Source: Methylotenera_A sp046598525
GTDB taxonomy: Bacteria; Pseudomonadota; Gammaproteobacteria; Burkholderiales; Methylophilaceae
DNA length: 64,000 nucleotides
NCBI GenBank assembly: GCA_046598525.1
Contig: JBKJIJ010000008.1
Location: 124,001-188,000, forward strand
Direction of reading: 5' to 3'
The notes under the pieces were generated by a model, which was not told the origin of the DNA, made no database searches, and saw nothing but the letters and a program-made list of their open reading frames with translations. Position numbers and translations under genes: made by a program. Below are positions 1-7,012 of the stretch, in pieces (position 1 is the stretch's first letter; each line of letters opens with the position of its first letter).

Positions 1-73
1 CGATTATTTTGAAAAAACCATTCAATTAGCGCCTATGCCGTTTTTAAATGTGCCTTCTAAAACAAAGCACTAG
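1..73 (+). CDS. C-terminal end of an unknown gene cut by the window edge
   Basis: A reading frame open from base 2 ends in TAG at 71-73 and gives 23 residues, ending in NVPSKTKH. It converges on rng with 32 bases between the stop codons. Too little is present to name a family. The frame is supported only by being open to the window edge and by its plausible position, so it could be fortuitous. Confidence 0.4.
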   Translation, partial: DYFEKTIQLAPMPFLNVPSKTKH

Positions 74-105
74 CATTACTCACCTTCACAAATAGCCATT
101 AAAAG

Positions 106-1566
106 TTAAATCCAAATAATATCAAACGCTTCTTTGGCATATTGGCTATCTGGCTGCAAGGTAACGCGTTTTTTAATAAAGTCGGATAAATTCGCCAAGC
201 TTTGCGATTCTTCATCCAGCAACATATCAATCACGCGCGTGCAGGCAATTACTTTAAATTCTTTGGCATTAAATTGCTTCGATTCGCGCAGTAATTCGCG
301 CATAATTTCATAACAAATGGTTTGTGCGGTTTTGTGCTCGCCACGGCCTTGGCACACATCGCACGGCTCGCACAGCAAATGCGCCAAACTTTCTCTGGTA
401 CGTTTGCGCGTCATTTCCACTAGCCCAAGCGAGGTAAATCCATTCACGCTAATACGCGCGCGGTCAATGCTTACGGCTTTATTAAGCTCTTCCAACACGG
501 TTTCGCGCTGGGTGTCGGTATCCATATCAATAAAATCGATAATGATAATGCCGCCTAAATTTCTTAAGCGTAATTGGCGCGCAATGCATTGCACCGCTTC
601 TAAATTAGTTTTGTAAATCGTGTCCGATAAACTTTTGCCGCTAACAAAACTGCCGGTATTTACATCCACGGTGGTTAGCGCTTCGGTTTGATCAAAAATC
701 AAATAGCCACCCGATTTTAAATCCACTTTCCGCGCCAGCGCGCGGGTAATTTCAATTTCAATGCTGTAAAAATCAAAAATTGGCCGCTCACCTTGGTAAT
801 GGTAAAGCGGCTTTACCGCTTTTGACACATACAAATCGGCAAATTCTTTTAGCTGCAAATACGTTTCTTTTGAATCAACGCGGATACTCACGGTTTCGTC
901 ATTCACTACATCACGCAATATGCGCCGCGGCAGACTTAAATCGTAAAAAACCAATGAGCGCTCACCTGCCGATTGGCTATCTAGCTGGATTTTAGCCCAC
1001 ACTTTTTGCAAATAATCGATATCCGCCAACAGCTCGGCATCACTAGCGGTTTCTGACATGGTGCGAATAATAAAACCGCCAGAGCGTTTTTCTGGCAACA
1101 AACCCAGCAAACGGTTACGTAGCATTTCGCGCTCTTCTTCATCTTCAATGCGCTGCGAAACGCCAATATGATCTTGATGCGGCAAAAATACTAAAAAGCG
1201 CCCAGCAATACTCACTTCAGTAGTCAAGCGCGCACCTTTGGTGCCAATCGGCTCTTTAATCACTTGCACAATAATCGATTGACCTTCGCGCAATACATCT
1301 TGAATCAAGCGCTCAGTTGGCGGTTCGCCGTCAATATGGCATTCCATAATATCGGCCACATGCAAAAAAGCGGCGCGCTGCAAACCAATTTCGACAAAAG
1401 CCGATTGCATGCCAGGCAATACGCGGCACACTTTGCCGCGATACACATTGCCCACAATGCCAAGTGATGAGCTGCGTTCAATATGCAACTCTTGCGCAAT
1501 ACCCTGCTCTAGCACGGCTACGCGCGTTTCTTGTGGCGTTACGTTAATTAATATTTCTTGTCCCAA
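106..1566 (-). CDS. rng: Ribonuclease G
   Basis: This is an endoribonuclease of the RNase E/G family, which matures the 5' end of 16S rRNA and degrades some mRNAs in the cytoplasm. At 486 residues it is full length (E. coli RNase G is 489). An N-terminal S1-type RNA-binding segment (from about residue 35, GNVYRGKVCRVLPGMQSAF) is followed by the catalytic core. The core carries the two Mg-binding aspartates in TTVDVNTG and IIIDFIDMDT, and the C-x-x-C zinc-link motif CEPCDVC near residue 405. There is no long C-terminal degradosome scaffold, which separates it from RNase E. It lies directly downstream of maf on the same strand (36-base gap), the common maf-rng order, so the two are probably co-transcribed. 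Confidence 0.95.
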   Translation of the reverse strand: MGQEILINVTPQETRVAVLEQGIAQELHIERSSSLGIVGNVYRGKVCRVLPGMQSAFVEIGLQRAAFLHVADIMECHIDGEPPTERLIQDVLREGQSIIVQVIKEPIGTKGARLTTEVSIAGRFLVFLPHQDHIGVSQRIEDEEEREMLRNRLLGLLPEKRSGGFIIRTMSETASDAELLADIDYLQKVWAKIQLDSQSAGERSLVFYDLSLPRRILRDVVNDETVSIRVDSKETYLQLKEFADLYVSKAVKPLYHYQGERPIFDFYSIEIEITRALARKVDLKSGGYLIFDQTEALTTVDVNTGSFVSGKSLSDTIYKTNLEAVQCIARQLRLRNLGGIIIIDFIDMDTDTQRETVLEELNKAVSIDRARISVNGFTSLGLVEMTRKRTRESLAHLLCEPCDVCQGRGEHKTAQTICYEIMRELLRESKQFNAKEFKVIACTRVIDMLLDEESQSLANLSDFIKKRVTLQPDSQYAKEAFDIIWI

Positions 1567-1602
1567 TTTGCTTACCTTGTTTTCTTTTTTGAGCTGTTAT
1601 AT

Positions 1603-2199
1603 TTAAAAACCTAATTTTTTAAGCAACATCGCCGTTTCATGCACGGGCAAACCCATCACACCTGAGTAGCTGCCATCTATGCGTTTAATCCAATTACCCG
1701 CTAAGCCTTGTATGGCGTAACTGCCTGCTTTATCAGCATGTTCATTGCTTGCGATATACGCCTCTATCATAGCATCGCTAAGCGGCATCATCTCTACCAA
1801 TGTGGTGTTTAGCGCCAACTCTATTTGCTGATTAAAAACCACGGCCACCGCCGTATGCACTTGATGTGGCGTGCCGGATAGCTTTTTAAGCATTTGCATA
1901 GCGTCTGCGTCATCTTCTGGCTTACCAAAAATGCTATCGCCCAACGCCACCGTGGTATCCGCCGCCAAAATAGGCATTTCTGCATGTTGGCCATTTAATT
2001 GCGCTTGTAATTTATCTTGAATAGCCAGCGCCTTTTGTTTAGCCAAGCGCAACACATAATCGGTTGGCGCTTCATTAGCCAATTGCGATTCATCAATGTC
2101 GGCTGGCATAACGACGCAATCAATGCCCATTTGTTTTAAAATCGCCACACGGCGCGGGCTTTGTGACGCTAATATAATTTTTTGAGGGCTAGTCTGCAT
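1603..2199 (-). CDS. maf: Maf-family nucleotide pyrophosphatase, dTTP/UTP type
   Basis: Maf proteins hydrolyse nucleoside triphosphates, including modified ones, to monophosphates and are viewed as house-cleaning enzymes. The family signature ILASQSPRR is at the N-terminus, and the catalytic-aspartate motif AADTTVAL, followed by GKP, is central. The D-T form resembles the YhdE (dTTP/UTP) subgroup more than YceF. I chose the ATG at 2197-2199 because it starts MQTSPQKIILASQSPRR and gives 198 residues, the usual Maf length. The open frame extends 21 codons upstream but that segment is not Maf-like. The ribosome-binding site is weak. The gene precedes rng in the same orientation. Confidence 0.9.
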   Translation of the reverse strand: MQTSPQKIILASQSPRRVAILKQMGIDCVVMPADIDESQLANEAPTDYVLRLAKQKALAIQDKLQAQLNGQHAEMPILAADTTVALGDSIFGKPEDDADAMQMLKKLSGTPHQVHTAVAVVFNQQIELALNTTLVEMMPLSDAMIEAYIASNEHADKAGSYAIQGLAGNWIKRIDGSYSGVMGLPVHETAMLLKKLGF

Positions 2200-2310
2200 T
2201 GAGTTGTTCTTTTCATCCAAAATAACTTTTTCATTTAATATAAACTTAAACCATACTAACAAAGCCTTAGCTGTTCACAAACCTTAACCTATTCATAACG
2301 AGTGAAATTC

Positions 2311-2961
2311 ATGGATTTACTTAATCAAGACTTTAGTTATTTACTCAAAATCACCATTGCCCTGCTGGCCATTGTTAACCCCATTGGCAGTTTGCCTATA
2401 TTTATTAGCGCAACCGATGGCTGGAGCGTAGCAGACCGCGCCAGAACCGCGCGCACTGTGGCGATTACAGTATTTATTGTATTAACCTTAGCCGCTTTTG
2501 TGGGCGATGGCATGTTGAGTTTTTTTGGCATTTCCATTCCATCGTTTCAGGTGGGTGGCGGCATATTAATTATGCTAATTTCAATCTCCATGATGCACGG
2601 CAAACAAGGCGGCACGCGCCAAACGGCAGAAGAAGCGCAAAGCATGGCCGAGCGCGAAGTGATTGCCATTGTGCCGCTCAGCATTCCTTTATTGGCGGGG
2701 CCAGGCGCTATTTCGAATATGATTTTAAGCGCGCAGCAACAACCTTCTTTTTCAGGTCATTTAACGCTGATTATCCCCGTTTTGCTGGTTAGCAGCATCA
2801 TTTGGCTGGTGCTTAAATTATCCGATAACATCACGCAACGGCTTGGCACCATTGGTATTAACATCATCACGCGCTTAATGGGCCTGATTTTGGCGGCCAT
2901 GGCGGTTGAATTTATTGCGCACGGATTAACCGGTTTGTTTCCGCAATTGGTCAGCGCATAA
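2311..2961 (+). CDS. MarC-family integral membrane protein
   Basis: MarC-family (UPF0056) proteins are inner-membrane proteins of unknown transport function. About 216 residues carry the family hallmarks: an early hydrophobic helix with IVNPIGSLPIFIS, a basic/acidic cytoplasmic stretch near residue 100, then IPLLAGPGAISNMIL and two further hydrophobic helices. About six membrane segments are expected. A GTG at 2302 and an ATG at 2311 are both in frame. I prefer 2311 because ACGAG sits about 8 bases upstream and the protein then begins MDLLNQDF. The last four codons and the stop form the first unit of a 15-bp tandem repeat that continues downstream. Confidence 0.88.
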   Translation: MDLLNQDFSYLLKITIALLAIVNPIGSLPIFISATDGWSVADRARTARTVAITVFIVLTLAAFVGDGMLSFFGISIPSFQVGGGILIMLISISMMHGKQGGTRQTAEEAQSMAEREVIAIVPLSIPLLAGPGAISNMILSAQQQPSFSGHLTLIIPVLLVSSIIWLVLKLSDNITQRLGTIGINIITRLMGLILAAMAVEFIAHGLTGLFPQLVSA

Positions 2962-3021
2962 TTGGCTGGCACTTAGTTTGACAGCGCTTAGCTAGACAGC
3001 GCTTAATTAGCCAGCACTTAA
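2947..3021 (+). repeat. Five-unit 15-bp degenerate tandem repeat at the marC stop codon
   Basis: Five consecutive 15-base units start inside the marC coding end. The first is TTGGTCAGCGCATAA and the third is TTTGACAGCGCTTAG. Because the unit is five codons long, every unit ends with TAA or TAG in the marC frame, giving five in-phase stops. Units differ from each other at several positions, so the array is old or under weak constraint. Confidence 0.8.
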
Positions 3022-3084
3022 TTAACAAAGCCCAAACTTATTTTTTTAGGTAAAATAGTCGTCTAATTTAAACAAAGCAATCTT

Positions 3085-3537
3085 GTGAAAAAACAACAAT
3101 TTAAGCCCAACTCTACCGTTGCTGCCATTATTGAGCAGAACGGCAAGTTTTTATTGGTAGAAGAGAAAACCGATAGAGGCAACCGTTTTAACCAACCTGC
3201 CGGCCATTTAGAAGATAACGAAACGCTGATTCAAGCAGTGATTCGCGAAACCTTAGAAGAGTCAGCCTACGATTTTGTGCCCACAGCATTACTTGGCGTT
3301 TACCATTGGAAACACCCGCACAACGATACCACCTATTTGCGATTTGCCTTTATTGGCAACGTTGGCGTGCATTATGAAACACAAGAATTGGACGATGGCA
3401 TCATTCGCGCGGTGTGGATGACGCTTGAAGAAATCCGTGAAAAAGCCGCACTGATGCGCAGCCCACAAGTGTTAACCTGTATTGAAGATTATTTAAGCGG
3501 CACAAGCTTTCCGCTAGAAGTGATTACTAACTTATAA
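3085..3537 (+). CDS. Nudix hydrolase, NudJ-like phosphatase
   Basis: This 150-residue protein resembles E. coli NudJ (thiamine pyrophosphate and nucleoside-phosphate phosphatase): FNQPAGHLEDNETL, the Nudix box ending RETLEESAYD, then a YHWKHP / YLRFAF core. The metal-binding glutamates of the box (REtlEE) are present. The usual glycine of EExGU is alanine here, a mild departure. It starts with GTG at 3085 without an obvious Shine-Dalgarno. Its place directly before mnmA matches the nudJ-mnmA order of enterobacteria, so substrate preference is inferred from synteny and similarity only. Confidence 0.85.
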   Translation: MKKQQFKPNSTVAAIIEQNGKFLLVEEKTDRGNRFNQPAGHLEDNETLIQAVIRETLEESAYDFVPTALLGVYHWKHPHNDTTYLRFAFIGNVGVHYETQELDDGIIRAVWMTLEEIREKAALMRSPQVLTCIEDYLSGTSFPLEVITNL

Positions 3538-3542
3538 CAGAA

Positions 3543-3644
3543 ATTTCCCTCCCCCCCATTCAGGGGGAGGGCTAGGGTGGGGGCTTGTAGCTTTATATTA
3601 AACATACACCCCCATCCCAACCTTCCCTCTTAAGAGGGAAGGAG
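3543..3644. repeat. Paired-hairpin extragenic repeat of the CCCTC / GGGTGGGGG family
   Basis: Left half: a stem CCCTCCCCC / GGGGGAGGG followed by CTAGGGTGGGGG. Right half: the reverse arrangement, CACCCCCATCCCAACC followed by a stem CTTCCCTC / GAGGGAAGG. The outer arms can pair with one another, giving two nested hairpins on one stem. A single-hairpin relative lies inside murU (about 52655-52703). Confidence 0.75.
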
Positions 3645-3675
3645 TAAATTATGCATGACGACAAGGTTTAATTTT

Positions 3676-4770
3676 ATGAGTAAGAAACGTGTAGTTGTTG
3701 GCTTATCTGGCGGCGTCGATTCTAGCGTTACCGCGCTATTATTAAAGCAGCAAGGTTACGATGTGGTTGGTCTTTTCATGAAAAATTGGGAAGACGACGA
3801 CAACGATGAATATTGCTCTTCCAAGCAAGATTTAATTGACGCGGTTTCAATCGCAGACAAAATCGGTATTGATATTGAAGCGGTGAATTTTAGTGCCGAA
3901 TACAAAGACCGCGTATTTGCTAATTTTTTAAGCGAATACGAAGCAGGCCGCACACCAAACCCGGATATTCTGTGCAACGCCGAAATTAAATTTAGGGCAT
4001 TTTTAGACCATGCCATGAGTTTAGGCGCGGATGTAATTGCCACTGGCCATTACGCGCAAGTGCGCGAAAACCCTCTTAAACCGGGCTTATTTCAATTGCT
4101 AAAAGCCGATGATGGTAGCAAAGATCAAAGCTATTTTCTATATCGCTTAAATCAAGCGCAATTAAGCAAAACATTGTTTCCATTGGGTAAGTATTTAAAA
4201 ACTGAAGTACGCGAGATTGCGCGCCAAGCTTGCTTAATTAATGCCGAAAAGAAAGATTCGACTGGTATTTGCTTTATTGGCGAACGGCCTTTTCAAGAAT
4301 TTTTACAGCGCTATTTGCCCAAAAAACCGGGTGATATTAAAAATGCCGAAGGCAAATTAGTTGGTCAGCATGAAGGTTTGATGTACTACACATTAGGCCA
4401 GCGCCAAGGCTTAAAAATCGGCGGCAGCCGCGATAGCAATGGCGAGCCATGGTTTGTAGCGGCCAAAGATATGGAAAAAAATGAGTTAATTGTGGTGCAA
4501 GGCCATGAGCATGCGTTGTTATTAAGCGATGGCCTAAAAGCCAGCCAATTAACTTGGATTGATAATGAAGAGCCAATAACCAATTGGGTGTACGCCGCCA
4601 AAACGCGCTACCGCCAGCCTGATGCGCCATGCGAAATTGATGCTTTAAATAGCGATGAAGTAACCGTTAAATTTGGCCAGAAACAATGGGCGATTACGCC
4701 AGGTCAATCGGCTGTGGTGTATGAAAGCAATGTTTGCCTAGGTGGTGGCATTATCACCGCCGCCATTTAA
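3676..4770 (+). CDS. mnmA: tRNA-specific 2-thiouridylase MnmA
   Basis: MnmA adenylates and thiolates U34 of tRNAs for Lys, Glu and Gln, taking sulfur from the TusE relay. The PP-loop GLSGGVDSS is at the N-terminus. The catalytic cysteines are in NPDILCNAEIKF and DSTGICFIGER, and GQRQGLKIGG and VCLGGGII close the protein. Length is about 364 residues, typical. The ATG at 3676 gives MSKKRVVVGLSGG, which fits the family. An in-frame ATG at 3655 would add seven residues and has a perfect GGAAGGAG upstream, but that motif belongs to the neighbouring repeat. The stop codon lies inside a 13-bp inverted repeat shared with the convergent ppk2 end. Confidence 0.96.
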   Translation: MSKKRVVVGLSGGVDSSVTALLLKQQGYDVVGLFMKNWEDDDNDEYCSSKQDLIDAVSIADKIGIDIEAVNFSAEYKDRVFANFLSEYEAGRTPNPDILCNAEIKFRAFLDHAMSLGADVIATGHYAQVRENPLKPGLFQLLKADDGSKDQSYFLYRLNQAQLSKTLFPLGKYLKTEVREIARQACLINAEKKDSTGICFIGERPFQEFLQRYLPKKPGDIKNAEGKLVGQHEGLMYYTLGQRQGLKIGGSRDSNGEPWFVAAKDMEKNELIVVQGHEHALLLSDGLKASQLTWIDNEEPITNWVYAAKTRYRQPDAPCEIDALNSDEVTVKFGQKQWAITPGQSAVVYESNVCLGGGIITAAI

Positions 4771-4796
4771 TCGAAATCGTCTCTAAATGGCGGCGG
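4757..4796. terminator. 13-bp perfect inverted repeat containing the mnmA stop codon
   Basis: CCGCCGCCATTTA at 4757-4769 pairs perfectly with TAAATGGCGGCGG at 4784-4796, with a 14-base loop. The left arm is the last codons of mnmA plus the first bases of its TAA. It would make a strong RNA hairpin between convergent mnmA and ppk2, but no U-run follows on either strand. Its role as a terminator or 3' stabiliser is inferred. Confidence 0.6.
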
Positions 4797-4825
4797 AAAC
4801 GATTGATAAGTAACGAATTTAGTTA

Positions 4826-5731
4826 TTAATAAACCTCTGGCACAAACATATCTTGTGGAACAGGCTGGCGCACGTAATCGTCATGATGCACGCGTTCTGG
4901 CAGCTCAATCACTGGCCGTTTAATCTCTTCGTACGGCATTTGATTCAGCAAATGGTGAATACAGTTTAGGCGCGCTTTTTTCTTATCAACCGCTTCTACA
5001 ATATGCCAAGGCGCTTCTTCAATGTGCGTGCGCTCTAGCATCACTTCTTTGGCTTTGGTGTATAACTCCCAGCGGCGGCGCGATTCCAAATCCATTGGGC
5101 TGAGTTTCCATTGCTTAAGTGGATCATGCGCGCGGCCTAAAAAGCGCAAATGTTGCTCTTCATCCGATATTGAAAACCAATATTTAATGACTTGAATGCC
5201 TGAACGCACCAGCATTCTTTCAAAATCAGGTACTGAGCGGAAAAACTCTTCATATTGTTCATCATCACAAAACCCCATTACCCGCTCAACACCCGCGCGG
5301 TTGTACCAACTGCGGTCAAACAATACCATTTCGCCAGCGGCTGGTAGATGTGACACATAACGCTGAAAATACCATTGCGTGCGCTCACGCTCATTAGGCG
5401 CTGGCAAAGCAGCCACGCGGCAAATACGCGGATTAAGACGTTGCGTGATGCGCTTGATTACACCACCCTTGCCTGCTGCATCGCGGCCTTCAAAAATAAT
5501 GACCACTTTATGGCCTGTGGCGGCTACCCAATCTTGCAATTTAACTAATTCGGCTTGCAAGCGAAACAGCTCTTTAAAGTAGACGCGGCGGTATTCTTTA
5601 TTGTTGTTGGCATCGCTACCTGAAATGGCATCTAAATGACTATCTTCTAGTTCTAGCTCTAATTCTTCATCCAAGCTATCGATTAAATCGTCTTGAATAC
5701 GCTGTATCAATTCGGCGTCATTTAAATTCAT
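4826..5731 (-). CDS. ppk2: Polyphosphate kinase 2 family protein
   Basis: PPK2 enzymes move phosphate between polyphosphate and nucleotides, usually favouring NDP phosphorylation. At 301 residues this is a one-domain PPK2. Walker A GRDAAGKGG is at residues 82-90 and a Walker-B-like VLFDRSWYNRAGVERVMGF follows near 145. The lid region contains RRRWELYTKAKEVMLERT. The N-terminal 45 residues are acidic and probably flexible. The gene stands alone downstream of metR on the same strand. A Pho-box-like element 47-64 bases before the start codon suggests PhoB control under phosphate starvation. Confidence 0.93.
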   Translation of the reverse strand: MNLNDAELIQRIQDDLIDSLDEELELELEDSHLDAISGSDANNNKEYRRVYFKELFRLQAELVKLQDWVAATGHKVVIIFEGRDAAGKGGVIKRITQRLNPRICRVAALPAPNERERTQWYFQRYVSHLPAAGEMVLFDRSWYNRAGVERVMGFCDDEQYEEFFRSVPDFERMLVRSGIQVIKYWFSISDEEQHLRFLGRAHDPLKQWKLSPMDLESRRRWELYTKAKEVMLERTHIEEAPWHIVEAVDKKKARLNCIHHLLNQMPYEEIKRPVIELPERVHHDDYVRQPVPQDMFVPEVY

Positions 5732-5737
5732 TACAGT

Positions 5738-5763
5738 CTCTAAGCTAAGTTAATTGCTTAGAG
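5738..5763 (-). promoter_or_regulatory. 8-bp hairpin in the ppk2 leader
   Basis: CTCTAAGC and GCTTAGAG form a perfect 8-bp stem with a 10-base loop, ending seven bases before the ppk2 ATG. It lies in the predicted 5' leader and could shape ribosome access. No clear Shine-Dalgarno sequence is present between it and the ATG. Confidence 0.4.
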
Positions 5764-5777
5764 AATAGTGATTTTTT

Positions 5778-5795
5778 GTGACAGCTTTGTGACAA
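5778..5795 (-). promoter_or_regulatory. Predicted Pho box upstream of ppk2
   Basis: On the minus strand the 18-mer TTGTCACAAAGCTGTCAC is two 7-base half sites spaced by four bases (11-bp period). It matches the PhoB-binding consensus built from CTGTCAT direct repeats. Ten bases further on is TATTCT, a plausible -10. This is the usual arrangement where PhoB replaces the -35 contact. Confidence 0.6.
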
Positions 5796-5797
5796 AA

Positions 5798-5854
5798 TTG
5801 TTATAGCAAGGTAAACGATTGCTTGTTTTAAAACATGTTAACTTGCTATAACAA
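5798..5854. repeat. 13-bp inverted repeat containing the metR stop codon
   Basis: TTGTTATAGCAAG (5798-5810) and CTTGCTATAACAA (5842-5854) pair perfectly. The right arm holds the last codons and TAG stop of metR. The 31-base interior is itself partly palindromic (TTTTAAAA). A hairpin with this stem would end the metR transcript, although no clear U-run follows. Confidence 0.55.
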
Positions 5855-6757
5855 TTTAATGCCCGCTAATTTTTCGGCACAAACATCGCGAATAATGCGC
5901 GCTAAATCTTTGGCATATGGGCGCGCCATCATTTCATTGGTGCCAATGGCATGCAGCTCAGACCACAAGCCTTTGGCGCTAATGGGTTTGGCCAGCACAT
6001 AATCATGCTCTACATAGCTTTGAATGCCCCAATTGGGTAGCGCTGCCAAGCCACGGCGGCTGGCGACTAGCTGCATAATGGCAATGGTGAGCTCGGCGGT
6101 GCGGCGATTAAATTGAATATTGGCAGGCGTTAACACTTGCCGAATCAGGTCAATCCGTTCTTCTGGCACTGGGTAAGTAATCAGCGTTTCGCTACTAAAA
6201 TGCTCTGCTAATAATCGTGGCTTATCGCGCAAAGCGTGGTCAATTGGCAATACCGCCATGATTTCAAATTTAAACAAGGGCAAATAGGCTAAATTATCCA
6301 GCTTATTTGGCAAGCCGCCAATCACCACATCCGCTTTACCAGCATGCAATAATTGCCAAGGGTCGCTATGAAACCCGGCCACCAAATCAATTTCCACCTC
6401 TGGCCAAGCGCGCCTAAATGCATCCATCACAGGGTTTAGCCAATCAAAGCAGGTATGGCATTCCAGCACAATCCGCAGCTCACCCGATTGATCACTTTTT
6501 AGCCGAATCAAATCCCGCTCCGACTTTTCAATCAACGGTAACAACTCATTGGCTAAATCCAGCAAACGCTGGCCGGCTGGTGTAAAGCGCAAGCCTTGCG
6601 CGCTGCGCTTAAAAAGGGTGATTTCATAGTGCGTTTCTAAGGCGCGGATTTGATGCGAAAGCGCCGATTGCGTTAAAAAAACACGCTCAGCGGCCAAGCC
6701 AAGTTTGCTGGTCTCGGCAATGGCTTTTAGCGATTTTAAGTGGCGGATTTCTAGCAT
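5846..6757 (-). CDS. metR: MetR, LysR-type activator of methionine biosynthesis
   Basis: This 303-residue LysR-type regulator has the HTH in residues 1-60 (LKSLKAIAETSKLGLAAERV, then LTQSALSHQIRALE) and a periplasmic-binding-like co-inducer domain (homocysteine in MetR). It is transcribed divergently from metE, the classical metR-metE arrangement, and a perfect MetR-type operator lies in the shared spacer. Family assignment rests on HTH similarity and this neighbourhood. The stop codon is embedded in a long inverted repeat. Confidence 0.92.
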   Translation of the reverse strand: MLEIRHLKSLKAIAETSKLGLAAERVFLTQSALSHQIRALETHYEITLFKRSAQGLRFTPAGQRLLDLANELLPLIEKSERDLIRLKSDQSGELRIVLECHTCFDWLNPVMDAFRRAWPEVEIDLVAGFHSDPWQLLHAGKADVVIGGLPNKLDNLAYLPLFKFEIMAVLPIDHALRDKPRLLAEHFSSETLITYPVPEERIDLIRQVLTPANIQFNRRTAELTIAIMQLVASRRGLAALPNWGIQSYVEHDYVLAKPISAKGLWSELHAIGTNEMMARPYAKDLARIIRDVCAEKLAGIKLL

Positions 6758-6815
6758 TATTTGACCTTTTTCACTGCAACATTTCTGTTAATTTGCGGTT
6801 AAACCCTACCAGACC

Positions 6816-6904
6816 CGTCATTCTGAGGCAGATGTTTTATTTACCGAAGAATCCAGAATTTAGGTGCAAAAAAGCTAGATTCTTCGCTTTGTTCAGAATG
6901 ACGG
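6816..6904. repeat. MITE-like palindromic repeat, diverged copy 1
   Basis: It begins CGTCATTCTGAGG and ends CTTTGTTCAGAATGACG, with GAAGAATCCAGA and TAGATTCTTCGC as the inner arms. The outer GTCATTC / GAATGAC ends and the GAATCC / GATTC inner ends are shared with copies at 9425, 13019, 21880, 22915 and 38154. It sits between metR and metE, upstream of the MetR box. Confidence 0.75.
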
Positions 6905-6919
6905 TGTATTTTACCAATA

Positions 6920-6932
6920 TGAATTTAATTCA
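6920..6932. promoter_or_regulatory. Predicted MetR operator
   Basis: TGAATTTAATTCA is a perfect match to the MetR box TGAA-N5-TTCA with a central T. It lies 80 bases before the metE ATG, between divergent metR and metE. The position is typical for MetR activation of metE and autoregulation of metR. Confidence 0.7.
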
Positions 6933-7012
6933 AATTTATCACAAAAACTTTCGCTTTATTAAATTAATTTGCCATTAGAGAATGCACGCCTTATACAGAT
7001 TAAGGTAATAAA

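Noticed and set aside
3651..3671. Six-codon upstream ORF before mnmA as a real gene
   Set aside because: Too short to call; mentioned only as a possible effect of the repeat-borne SD.
6793..6978. 61-residue plus-strand open frame between metR and metE
   Set aside because: It is made largely of the palindromic repeat and the MetR box region; no ribosome-binding site or protein-like pattern.
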